The notes below the pieces were generated by a model. The model saw only the letters and a program-made list of their open reading frames with translations, searched no databases and was not told the origin of the DNA. A DNA stretch of 64,000 bases, taken from contig NZ_CP128170.1 of NCBI RefSeq assembly GCF_030347395.1, forward strand, positions 868,001 through 932,000, written 5' to 3'. This stretch comes from Microbacterium sp. ET2. Its GTDB lineage: Bacteria; Actinomycetota; Actinomycetes; Actinomycetales; Microbacteriaceae. Both the position numbers and the translations under genes were made by a program. Positions 36,087 to 44,556 of this stretch are shown here, in pieces. Position 1 is the stretch's first letter. Each line of letters begins with the position of its first letter.

Positions 36087-37067
36087 ATGACCCTCCCTCC
36101 GCTCGACGAAGTCCTGGACCGACTGCACGTCGTGTCCCTGCCGCTGGTCACACGCTTCCGCGGCGTCGACACACGCGAGCTGGCGCTGATCGAGGGCCCG
36201 GAGGGGTGGACGGAGTTCTCTCCCTTCATGGAGTACGACGATCGCGAGTCGAGCACCTGGCTGGCCGCCGCCCTGGAGTACGGCTGGTCCACAACCCCTC
36301 CGGCCCGGCGCGACCTCATTCCGGTGAATGCGACAGTGCCGGCCGTGCCCGCGGCATCCGTCCCCGAGGTCCTCGCGCGATTCGCCGGCTGCCGCACCGC
36401 GAAGGTGAAGGTCGCCGACCCGGGCCAGCGGCTCGACGATGACGTCGCCCGCGTGGCGGCCGTGCGCGAGGCGATGGGACCGGAGGGACGCATCCGCATC
36501 GACGCCAACGGCGCCTGGAACATCGACGAGGCTGAGCATGCCGTCCGGGCCATGGAGCATTACGACCTCGAATACGTCGAGCAGCCCTGCGCGAGCATCG
36601 ACGAACTCGCCGAGCTCCGGCGCCGCATCTCGCGTCTGGATATCCCCGTGGCCGCCGACGAGAGCGTGCGCAAGGCCGACGACCCGCTCGCCGTCGCCCG
36701 CGCCGAGGCCGCGGACCTCCTGGTCATCAAGGCCCAGCCGCTCGGCGGGGTGTCACGGGCGATGCGCATCGTCGCCGAGGCGGGCCTCCCGGTCGTCGTC
36801 TCCAGTGCGCTGGACTCAGCGGTCGGGCTGTCGATGGGGGCCGCACTCGCTGCCGCCCTCCCCGACCTCCCCTACGACTGCGGGCTGGGCACCGGGGCGC
36901 TCTTCACCGAGGATGTCGCGGACTACGCGACCCAGAACGGAGCGCTGCGCGTCGTCCGCCCGATTCCCGACCCCGCCGTTGTGGAGCGGCGCGCCGTCGA
37001 CGCCGAGCGCCGGCAGTGGTGGGTGGACCGCATCGTGCGCTGCCATGCCCTCCCGTCGCTCGGCTGA
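36087..37067 (+). CDS. menC: o-Succinylbenzoate synthase
   Basis: A 326-residue enolase-superfamily dehydratase converting SHCHC to o-succinylbenzoate. The catalytic lysine pair is in TAKVKVA (KxK). Metal ligands are in RIDANGAWN, EQPCASIDEL and VAADESVRKADD, and the second lysine is in LVIKAQPLGG. The barrel ends SSALDSAVGLSMGAALAAALP. CACAAT lies 6 nt before the ATG. It is the last recognised men gene of the block; MenH (SHCHC synthase) and a DHNA-CoA thioesterase are not found here. Confidence 0.94.
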   Translation: MTLPPLDEVLDRLHVVSLPLVTRFRGVDTRELALIEGPEGWTEFSPFMEYDDRESSTWLAAALEYGWSTTPPARRDLIPVNATVPAVPAASVPEVLARFAGCRTAKVKVADPGQRLDDDVARVAAVREAMGPEGRIRIDANGAWNIDEAEHAVRAMEHYDLEYVEQPCASIDELAELRRRISRLDIPVAADESVRKADDPLAVARAEAADLLVIKAQPLGGVSRAMRIVAEAGLPVVVSSALDSAVGLSMGAALAAALPDLPYDCGLGTGALFTEDVADYATQNGALRVVRPIPDPAVVERRAVDAERRQWWVDRIVRCHALPSLG

Positions 37068-37076
37068 CGCGGCCGC

Positions 37077-37721
37077 CTACGGGGTCATTCCGTCGTCGGC
37101 GAGAACGAGGTGCGCGATCTGGGCGACCTCGGCGCGGCAGCGCTTCTCGCGCTCGTCGTCGTCGAGACCGGCCATCACCGCACGGACGAGCGTGGACTCC
37201 CACGACGAGATGAACAGTCGCGCCGCATCGACGGCCGGTACGCGGAAGCGCACCCCGGTGGAGCGTCCGATGTCGTCGATGATGCGGGCGACGCTCGCGT
37301 GCATCTCGTCCTGCTGACGCAGGTACCCCTCGGCGAAGCGGGGGTTGCGGAGCGCGTGCATGCGGATCTCGCTCATGAGGAGCACACCCAGCCGGTCTTC
37401 GGCCGGCCCGTCGAGGACCCGCTGCACCACCGCCTGGATCGCATCGGTCGTCACCTCGAGGTGGCCGTCGCCCTCGAGTTCGGCGACGCGCACCGCGACG
37501 GCTCCGACCCGGGCCTCCCAGACTCTGGCCGCGAGCTCCAGGAAGAGCTCCTCCTTGCTGTCGAAGTTGGAGTAGAACGCGCCGCGGGTGAACCCGGCGC
37601 GCTCGCAGACCGCCTCGACCGACGCAGCATCGAGGCCCGACTCGGCGAAGACCTCGGCTGCGGCGTCGAGCAGGCGTTGGCGCGTGGCGTCTCGACGGCG
37701 TGCGGGGGTGGCGCTCGTCAT
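37077..37721 (-). CDS. TetR family regulator of the MMPL/YhgE module
   Basis: A 214-residue TetR protein. The helix-turn-helix is SVEAVCERAGFTRGAFYSNF (about residues 35-54), and the effector domain is helical and unlike characterised groups. A GTG at 37742 is in frame, but the ATG at 37721 has an excellent Shine-Dalgarno (AAGGAGG, 5 nt spacing). It is divergent from the MMPL gene, with two palindromes in the 121-bp gap that are probable binding sites. Most likely it represses itself and the MMPL-YhgE pair until a hydrophobic ligand binds. Confidence 0.9.
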   Translation of the reverse strand: MTSATPARRRDATRQRLLDAAAEVFAESGLDAASVEAVCERAGFTRGAFYSNFDSKEELFLELAARVWEARVGAVAVRVAELEGDGHLEVTTDAIQAVVQRVLDGPAEDRLGVLLMSEIRMHALRNPRFAEGYLRQQDEMHASVARIIDDIGRSTGVRFRVPAVDAARLFISSWESTLVRAVMAGLDDDEREKRCRAEVAQIAHLVLADDGMTP

Positions 37722-37780
37722 CCGTCCTCCTTCGACTTTCACGGGAACTCCTCAGACTGGCGCCCGGGGCGCGCTTTACG

Positions 37781-37794
37781 ATACACCTGTGTAT
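37781..37794. promoter_or_regulatory. TetR operator candidate 1
   Basis: ATACACCTGTGTAT is a perfect interrupted palindrome (ATACAC-CT-GTGTAT) in the divergent tetR/MMPL intergenic region. Confidence 0.7.
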
Positions 37795-37796
37795 TG

Positions 37797-37812
37797 GATA
37801 CAGCGCTGTATC
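37797..37812. promoter_or_regulatory. TetR operator candidate 2
   Basis: GATACAGCGCTGTATC is a perfect 16-bp palindrome, centred 17 bp from the first one and sharing the GATACA arm. It ends 30 bp before the MMPL start, so binding would block its promoter or first bases of transcript. Confidence 0.75.
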
Positions 37813-37842
37813 GATATTTGATCCCCGTTTCCAGGAGGCGCC

Positions 37843-40692
37843 GTGTCCACACTGCTGTACGCACTCGGACGTTGGTCGTTCCGTCGGCCGTGGAAGGTGC
37901 TGGTCACCTGGCTGCTCCTGCTCGTCCTCGCCGGAGGTGGCGCCGCCCTGTTCTCCCAGGGCACCGACAACTCCTTCTCGATCCCCGGCACCGAGGCGCA
38001 GGAAGGTCTCGAGGAGCTGAACCGGACCTTCCCGCAGGTGAGCGGCACGAGCGCGCAGCTGGTCGTGGTCGCCGCCGACGGCGACCAGATCGACGACGAG
38101 GCGTATCGCAGCGTCATCGACGACGCGGTGGGGGAATTCTCCGATCTCGACGACGTCATCGCCGTCACCGACCCCTACGACGACACCATCAGCGGCCTCA
38201 TCTCCGACGACGGCACCGCCGCCATCATCCGGATGCAGTTCGAAGGACAGGCGACCGAGATCTCGGACGAGACCGTCTCGTCGGCCGAGGCCATCGCCGA
38301 CGAGCTGACCGGGGCGCTTCCTCCAGGATCGCAGGCGGCGCTCGGCGGGGATCTGTTCTCCACCGCGGTGCCGACGCTGACCATCATCGAAGCGATCGGC
38401 GTGCTCATCGCCCTGTTCGTGCTCATGATCACCTTCCGCTCGATCGCCGTTGCCTGGTTCCCGCTCATCAGCGCGATCATCGGCGTCGGCCTCGCCGTCG
38501 CTCTGATCTTCGTGGCCACCGTGTTCTCGACCATCTCGTCGACCACGCCGCTCCTGGCGGTGATGCTCGGGCTCGCGGTCGGCATCGACTACTCCCTGTT
38601 CATCGTCGCGCGACATCAAGACCAGGTGCGCGCCGGCATGGAACCCGAGGAGTCCGCCGCGCGCGCCACCGGCACCGCGGGCTCCGCGGTCGTCTTCGCC
38701 GGGGTGACGGTGCTGATCGCCCTCATCGGACTGTCCTTCGCCGGCATCCCGTTCCTCACCACGATGGGCATCGCCGCCGCCGTGGCCGTCGCCATCGCCG
38801 TCGTGGTGGCCCTCACCCTCACGCCCGCGCTCCTCGGCTTCGCCAAGGGGCGCGTCGTCGGATGGAAGCGTCGACGGGCGCCGAAAGCGCAGAAGACCGG
38901 CGGCGCGAAGCAGCCCAACGGCTGGGTGATGTTCGTCACGCGGCGCCCACTCCTCACCACCGTCGCGATCGTCGCCGCGCTCGGCGCCGCCGCGATCCCG
39001 GCGGCGAGCCTCACCCTCGCCCTCCCCAACGCCGGCATGCAGAGCGAGGAGAGCGAGGCGCGCCAGGCCTATGACCTCGTCGCCGAGAACTTCGGCCCCG
39101 GGGCCAACGGTCCGCTCATCATGACCGGCACGATCGTCACCTCGACCGATCCGGTCGGGCTCATGGACGACCTCGCCGCCGAGATCGAGCAGGTGCCGGG
39201 CGTGGAGGAGGTGGCCCTTGCCACCCCCAACGAGACGGCCGACACCGGCATCATCCAGATCGTCCCCGAGACCGCGCCCGATGACCCGGCCACCGCCGAC
39301 CTCGTCCGAGAGCTCCGGGCGCAGCACGACCGCCTCCTCGACGAGTACGGCGTCGACCTGAAGGTCACCGGGTTCACCGCGGTCGCGATCGACATCTCCG
39401 ATCGACTGGGCGAGGCACTACTCCCCTTCGGCATCTTCGTGGTCGGGCTCTCGCTCATCCTCCTGATGATCGTCTTCCGCTCGATCTGGGTGCCGCTGAA
39501 GGCCGCCGCCGGGTACCTCCTGTCGGTCGCCGCCGCGTTCGGGGCGGTCGCCGCCGTCTTCGAGTGGGGCTGGTTCGCCGATCTCCTGCACGTCTCGCGC
39601 ACCGGGCCGGTCATCAGCTTCATGCCCATCATCCTCATGGGCGTGCTGTTCGGCCTCGCCATGGACTACGAGGTCTTCCTCGTCTCGCGCATGCGCGAGG
39701 ACTTCGTCCACGCCCGCCGGCGCCTGGGTCGCAACCCCTCGCGCGATGAGCTGCGGGCCATCGCGGTCGGCGCCGTGCGCTCGGGTTTCACCGCCTCGGC
39801 ACGGGTCGTCACCGCGGCGGCGGTGATCATGTTCGCCGTGTTCGCCGCCTTCGTCCCCGAGGGGGACACATCGATCAAACCCATCGCACTCGGGCTGGCG
39901 GTCGGGATCGCCGTCGACGCCTTCCTCGTGCGCATGACGCTCGTACCTGCGGTGATGACCCTGCTGGGCGAGAAGGCCTGGTGGTTCCCGAAGGCGCTCG
40001 ACCGGATGCTGCCGCACTTCGACATCGAAGGTGAGGCCGTCGAGCGCGAGATCGCGCTCGAGGACTGGCCCGAGCGTGACACCACCGCCGCGGTCGTGGC
40101 GGATGGGGTCGGCGTCGGCGACGGCGGAGAGGGTGAGGGGGACGGACGCGACGTGGTGTTCACCGGCGCGTCGTTCCGGCTGGAGCCCGGGTCGACGCTC
40201 GTCGTCACCTCCGATGACGCACGCGCCGCACGCGGGCTGCTCCTGACCATCGCGGCGCGACTGGCACCCACCGAGGGACGCATCAAGGTCGAGGGGCACC
40301 TCCTCCCCGAGCGGGCCGCGTGGGTACGCCCGAGGGTGGGAGTGGCGCTGCTCCACAACAACGATGACCCCGCCGCCGAGCTCCGCGAGGCGTTCGACGG
40401 CGGCAGCCGGGTCGTTGTCGTCGACGCGCTGGACTCGATCGAGACCCAGTCGCTCGCTGCCCGCGACGAGGCGCTCGCGGTTCTGCGGCAGAGCGGCGAG
40501 GTCACCCTCATCGTGTCCGCGAACGACGCGACCTTCGCTGAGCGCGCCCTCACCGAGGCTGGTCGCGCCGCGATCGCGGTGCTGTCCGTGAGCGGCCCGC
40601 CCGCGGCATCTGCTCTCTCCCGCTCGTCCCGTTCTTCGCGCTCCGACGACGCAGCGTCTTCGACCTCCCCTTTCGATGAGGTGTTCTCATGA
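37843..40692 (+). CDS. MMPL/RND-family transporter with degenerate ABC-ATPase-like C-terminal domain
   Basis: A 949-residue envelope transporter of the MMPL family, likely exporting lipids or hydrophobic compounds. Residues 1-725 hold twelve predicted membrane spans in two repeats, with the family's VGIDYSLFIVARH and FGLAMDYEVFLVSRMRED motifs. Residues 770-930 are unlike other MMPL tails. FTGASFRLEPGSTLVVTSDD, ARGLLLTIAARLAPTEGRIK, then RVVVVDALDS (857 on) and TLIVSANDATFAERALTEAG follow the order of an ABC nucleotide-binding domain. Walker A Gly/Lys, the signature motif, the Walker B Glu and the H-loop His are all missing. GTG start with AGGAGG 6 nt upstream. Coupled by ATGA to the YhgE gene. 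Confidence 0.9.
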   Translation: MSTLLYALGRWSFRRPWKVLVTWLLLLVLAGGGAALFSQGTDNSFSIPGTEAQEGLEELNRTFPQVSGTSAQLVVVAADGDQIDDEAYRSVIDDAVGEFSDLDDVIAVTDPYDDTISGLISDDGTAAIIRMQFEGQATEISDETVSSAEAIADELTGALPPGSQAALGGDLFSTAVPTLTIIEAIGVLIALFVLMITFRSIAVAWFPLISAIIGVGLAVALIFVATVFSTISSTTPLLAVMLGLAVGIDYSLFIVARHQDQVRAGMEPEESAARATGTAGSAVVFAGVTVLIALIGLSFAGIPFLTTMGIAAAVAVAIAVVVALTLTPALLGFAKGRVVGWKRRRAPKAQKTGGAKQPNGWVMFVTRRPLLTTVAIVAALGAAAIPAASLTLALPNAGMQSEESEARQAYDLVAENFGPGANGPLIMTGTIVTSTDPVGLMDDLAAEIEQVPGVEEVALATPNETADTGIIQIVPETAPDDPATADLVRELRAQHDRLLDEYGVDLKVTGFTAVAIDISDRLGEALLPFGIFVVGLSLILLMIVFRSIWVPLKAAAGYLLSVAAAFGAVAAVFEWGWFADLLHVSRTGPVISFMPIILMGVLFGLAMDYEVFLVSRMREDFVHARRRLGRNPSRDELRAIAVGAVRSGFTASARVVTAAAVIMFAVFAAFVPEGDTSIKPIALGLAVGIAVDAFLVRMTLVPAVMTLLGEKAWWFPKALDRMLPHFDIEGEAVEREIALEDWPERDTTAAVVADGVGVGDGGEGEGDGRDVVFTGASFRLEPGSTLVVTSDDARAARGLLLTIAARLAPTEGRIKVEGHLLPERAAWVRPRVGVALLHNNDDPAAELREAFDGGSRVVVVDALDSIETQSLAARDEALAVLRQSGEVTLIVSANDATFAERALTEAGRAAIAVLSVSGPPAASALSRSSRSSRSDDAASSTSPFDEVFS

Positions 40693-42832
40693 CTCTTCCC
40701 CTCGAACGCGCGCGCAGCCCGAAGCCGGTGACGTGGCTGACGATTCTCGGTGTGCTGCTGCTGCCGGTGATCGTCGGCGGCATCCTCGTCGCGGCGCTCT
40801 ACAACCCCACCGAGCGGCTCGACCAGCTGAACGCCGCGATCGTGAACGACGACGAACCCGTCGAGATCAACGGGCAGACCGTGCCGCTCGGCCGTCAGCT
40901 GAGCGCCGGGCTCGTCGAGGGGTCGGACGACCTCGAGAGCAACCTCACCTGGACGATCTCGAACGAGGACGACGCGGCCGAGGGTCTCGCCGACGGGACC
41001 TACGCCGCGGTCGTGACGATCCCGTCGAACTTCTCCGCTGCCGCGACCTCGACCCAGCCGGGCGAGACGCCCGAGCAGGCGACGATCGAAGTGACGACCC
41101 CGCCCGACAGCCGCGTGGTCGACGATGCGATCACCGCGCAGGTGACGACGACCGCTGCGTCGCTCGTGGGGCAGCAGCTGTCGGAGACGTATCTCGAGAA
41201 CGTGTTCCTGGGCTTCACGACACTGGGCGAGCAGCTCGGTGAGGCGGCCGACGGGGCCGATCAGCTCGCCGACGGCGCAGGTCAGCTCGCTGACGGCGCG
41301 TCGCAGGCAGCCGACGGGGCGGCGGCACTGCCGGGCGGCATCTCCGAGCTCGGATCGGGGGCATCCCAGCTCGCCACCGGCGCGACGGGCCTGTCGCAGG
41401 GCGCCTCGCGGCCCAGAGCGGGCTGGTGCAGATCGGCGGCGGCATCGGCGGGGCAGCCGACGGAGCGCGGCAGATCTCGGGGGGTCTGCGGGGCGGCGCC
41501 GACCAGCTGGAGCGGGACGGGCTGGTGCCGGCGCAGGTGTCGGGCTTCGCGCAGGCCGCCGCCGACGACACCGCGTCGACCGCTCAGCAGATCGGCGGCG
41601 TCGCGCTCAGCCTCGGGGAGGTCGCGCCGCAGGCCGGTGGGCTCGCGGAGACGCTGGGCGGGCTGGCTGCGTCGTGCGCCACCTCGGGAGCGTCCGCAGA
41701 GTTCTGTGCAGAGCTGGGCGGCGCCGCGGTGACCGCCGGCGAGGTCGCCACGGGCGTGGGCGGTGCGGCGCAGGCCGCCGGCGGCGCGGCCGAGACGGCG
41801 GTGGACGCGGCGACCAACGCCGGCGCGACGAATGTCGCGCTCGGACAGTTCAACACCGCCGCGACCGCGCAGTTCGTCGGGCAGTTCCGCCAGACCGCGG
41901 ACGGGATCGACTCGCTCGCGTCCGGGCTCGACCAGCTCCAGGCCGGCACGAACCAGTCGGCGGCGGGTGCCGGAGAGCTCGCCTCGGGGGCGACCCAGAT
42001 CGGCTCGGGCGCCGGGGCGCTGGCCGGCGGCGCCGGCCAGGCCGCCGAGGGCGCCCAGTCGCTCGCCGACGGCGTGCAGGGACTCAGCGACGGCGCGGCC
42101 GAGGTCGCCGACGGTACGACGAGCCTCGCCGACGGGCTGGCGACGGCGACGGAGGAGATCCCGACCTACACCGACGCCGAGGCGACCGACCTCGCCACGG
42201 TCGTGGCCGACCCCGTCGCCGCGCAGGGTGTGGGCGACAACCTCTTCGGCGCCTCGGCGATCCCGCTGCTGTCCACCTTGGCGCTGTGGTTCGGCGGACT
42301 CGGCACGTTCGTGGCGCTGCAGGCGGTGTCGCGACGGGCACTGACGTCGCGGGCGCCCTCGGCTGTGCTGGCGCTCCGCGGATTCCTGCCGGCGGCCGTC
42401 ATCGGCGCGGTGCAGGGCGTACTCATCGCCGGGATCGTGCAGCTCGCGGCGGCCTACACCTGGAGCGAATGGACGGTTTATGCCGCCGTGTGCGTCGTCG
42501 CGGGTGTCGCCTTCGCGGCGGTGAACCAGGCGCTGGTCGCCGTCTTCGGCGGCGTGGGGCGGTGGATCTCGGCGCTCGTGGGCGTGCTCGTCGTTGCGAC
42601 CGGGGTCGTCTCGACCGTGCCGGGCGCGCTGGCCTCGATCGCGTCGCTGCTGCCGACCGCTCCGGCGTACCAGGGGATGCTCGCCGCCCTGACTTCGGCT
42701 GACGGCCTCGGTGCGGGTCTCGGCGGTCTCGCGGTCTGGACGATTCTCGCGCTCATCGCCTCGGTGCTCGCGGTGGCCCGTCGGCGCACGGTGTCGGCCC
42801 GGTCGCTGAGGGCCGCCCCCGCGCCCGCCTGA
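40689..42832 (+). pseudogene. YhgE/Pip family membrane protein, one frameshift
   Basis: Two overlapping frames encode one YhgE/Pip protein of about 713 residues. Frame 1 (40689 on) gives an N-terminal membrane span, WLTILGVLLLPVIVGGILVAAL, the extracytoplasmic YhgE domain, then Ala/Gly-rich heptads such as ADGADQLADGAGQLADGA. The break is at 41401-41410, where LAAQSGLVQIGGG continues in frame 2. Frame 2 adds further heptads (ASGATQIGSGAGAL, ADGVQGLSDGAAEVADG) and a C-terminal six-span ABC-2-permease-like domain ending at 42832. One missing base would join them. The ATG overlaps the MMPL stop (ATGA). MMPL plus YhgE pairs usually act in envelope export. The frameshift may be a sequencing error in GC-rich repeats. 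Confidence 0.83.
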
Positions 42833-43252
42833 ACCCCCGCGCCCGCCTGAACCCCGCGCGGCCCGGCCTCTCGCGTGACCCTGGCCCCTCGCGCGACCCG
42901 GCCGCTCGCACGACCCTGGCCCGCATCCCTTACGCCGACCCGTCAAGAAACGCGGCCCCGACGCATCCGGAGCCGCGTTTTCTGACGGGTCGTGCGTGGC
43001 GGGCGCACCCGCGCGCACGCGGACCCGCCGCTCGACCTCCCCACACCGCGAGTGGCCGAGAAACGCCGCCCCGCGCCATCCGGAGCCGCGTTTTCTGACG
43101 GGTCGTGCGTGGCGGGCGCACCCGCGCGCACGCGGGCCCGCCGCCCGATCTCCCCATACCGCGAGTGGCCGAGAAACGCCGCCCCGCGCCATCCGGAGCC
43201 GCGTTTTCTGACGGGTCGCGAATGCGGGGTTGAGCGATCGCGCGGCTCGCGC
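42833..43252. repeat. 113-bp tandem repeat (2.4 copies) and adjoining inverted repeat
   Basis: 420 bp without a gene. Copies run 42945-43057, 43058-43170 and 43171 to about 43220, nearly identical, each containing CATCCGGAGCCGCGTTTTCT followed by GACGGGTCG. In front, GACCCGTCAAGAAACGCGGC (42937-42956) and GCCGCGTTTTCTGACGGGTC (42972-42991) form an 18-of-20 inverted repeat around a 15-bp spacer, able to fold into a strong hairpin with a TTTT step, so the first unit may double as terminator for YhgE. Open frames on the minus strand here are Arg/Pro/Ala-rich and spurious. Resembles a REP-like or dispersed intergenic repeat. Confidence 0.85.
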
Positions 43253-44284
43253 TCAGCTCAGGCCGCTGTAGGCGTGCAATCCCTTGAAGAACATGTTCAC
43301 GATCGTGAAGTTGAACAGCACCGCGGCGAAGCCGATGATCGACAGCCACGCCGACCGCGAGCCGCGCCAGCCGCGCGTCGCTCGCGCGTGGATGTACCCG
43401 GCGTAGAGGACCCAGATGACGAAGGTCCAGACTTCCTTGGTGTCGAAGCCCCAGTACCGGCCCCAGGCGTCGTTGGCCCAGATCGCGCCCGCGATGAGCG
43501 TGAACGTCCAGAACATGAAGCCGATGATCGTGAAGCGGTAGGCGAGCGACTCCAGCGCCTCCGATCGCGGCAGGGTGCGCAGGAACCCGGGGCCCTTGGC
43601 CCTGGTCTCGCGACGCGACTGCATCAGCTGCAGCACCGACAGCCCGAACGCCAGCGCGAACAGGGCCGTCGCCAGCGATGCGACGAAGACGTGGATGACC
43701 AGCCACACGCTCTTGAGCGGGTCCATCAGCGGCACGATCTCGACGTAGAACGCCAGCGTCGCGCCGCCAAGGAGCAGCACGGTGAGCCCGGTGATGAGCG
43801 AGCCGAGGAAGCGCAGGTCGGAGCGCACGAGCGCGGCGAGGTACACCACGATGATGAGGAGGGTGCCCGTCAGGGCGAACTCGTACATGTTCGACCACGG
43901 CACCCGCTCGGCGGCGATGCCGCGGGTCACGGTCGCACCCAGGTGGAACAGGAAGCCGAGCACGGTCAGCACGGTGCCCAGCCGCGCCCACACCAGGCGG
44001 GGCTTCTTCCCCGCGGCATCCTGCGTCCACGACACCGAATCGGACGCGGATGCCACGGGCCCGGCACCCCGCGCCGACGTCGTCGGTCCGCCTGCGGCGG
44101 CCCCGACGAGCTCCCGCGCCTCGGTGCGGACGGCGCCGCTCGCGGCATCCTTCTCCTCGATCGCCGACGCCGAACGGCGGGCGAGATCGATCGCATAGGC
44201 GACGAAGGCGAGGGCGTAGATCGCGATGGCGGTCCAGACCAGCAGAACCGAGACCGAATCGAGCGTCAGGGCGGCGTCGGGCAT
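43253..44284 (-). CDS. ccsB: Cytochrome c biogenesis protein CcsB (ResC)
   Basis: A 343-residue membrane protein of the system II heme-delivery complex CcsAB/ResBC. It has about eight hydrophobic segments, and the WWD-domain motif WGRYWGFDTKEVW on the outer face binds heme. Flanking His residues are in LFHLGATVTR and YIHARA. The ATG at 44284 follows TAGACT by 7 nt; the frame is open further up to 44392 but without a promoter or Shine-Dalgarno. It is the last gene of the DedA-to-ccsB series, 272 nt after resB, and its own promoter hexamer suggests partly independent expression. Confidence 0.95.
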   Translation of the reverse strand: MPDAALTLDSVSVLLVWTAIAIYALAFVAYAIDLARRSASAIEEKDAASGAVRTEARELVGAAAGGPTTSARGAGPVASASDSVSWTQDAAGKKPRLVWARLGTVLTVLGFLFHLGATVTRGIAAERVPWSNMYEFALTGTLLIIVVYLAALVRSDLRFLGSLITGLTVLLLGGATLAFYVEIVPLMDPLKSVWLVIHVFVASLATALFALAFGLSVLQLMQSRRETRAKGPGFLRTLPRSEALESLAYRFTIIGFMFWTFTLIAGAIWANDAWGRYWGFDTKEVWTFVIWVLYAGYIHARATRGWRGSRSAWLSIIGFAAVLFNFTIVNMFFKGLHAYSGLS

Positions 44285-44556
44285 GGATCTCAGTCTACGC
44301 GCGGGGCTGAGAGCTGAACCGGGGGTTCGTTCGCCGTCGTGAGATCCCCCACGGCAGCACGGCGCGGTCCTCCGGAGGATGCCACGAACCACCGCGATCG
44401 CGACGAGTCACCCTCCGACGCGCGGCGGCTCGTCGCGAATCGGGTGGCTCGACGAAGAGACGGGGAGGAGCGGGCGGCCCGGCGGGGCGCGCGCGGGCGG
44501 GGGCGGGCAGGGCGGGCGCGCGAGCGCGGATGCGAGCGGAGCGCGGATGCCGCCGA
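44285..44556. other. resB-ccsB intergenic spacer with G-quadruplex-forming stretch
   Basis: 272 bp without a gene. It is the most GC-biased short stretch in the window. The plus strand at 44495-44516 reads five G-runs (3,5,3,3,3) separated by one or two bases, a textbook G-quadruplex pattern on the template strand of the minus-strand operon. It separates resB from ccsB, whose own TAGACT hexamer lies at 44292-44297. Confidence 0.6.

Noticed and set aside
18900..37100. An insertion or genomic island in the menaquinone block
   Set aside because: The inserted DUF402, DUF885, PPK2 and HAAS/PadR genes share the base composition and spacing of their neighbours, and no integrase, tRNA end or direct repeat borders them.
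40150..40692. A functional ABC ATPase domain at the MMPL C-terminus
   Set aside because: The nucleotide-binding Walker A residues and the signature motif are missing, so ATPase activity is not credible; only the fold similarity is proposed.
42833..43252. CRISPR array
   Set aside because: Repeat units are 113 bp with no spacers and only 2.4 copies, and no cas genes are present.
42930..44030. A 366-residue open frame on the minus strand across the 113-bp repeats
   Set aside because: Its translation is Arg/Ala-rich, repeats with the DNA unit, and overlaps ccsB out of frame.
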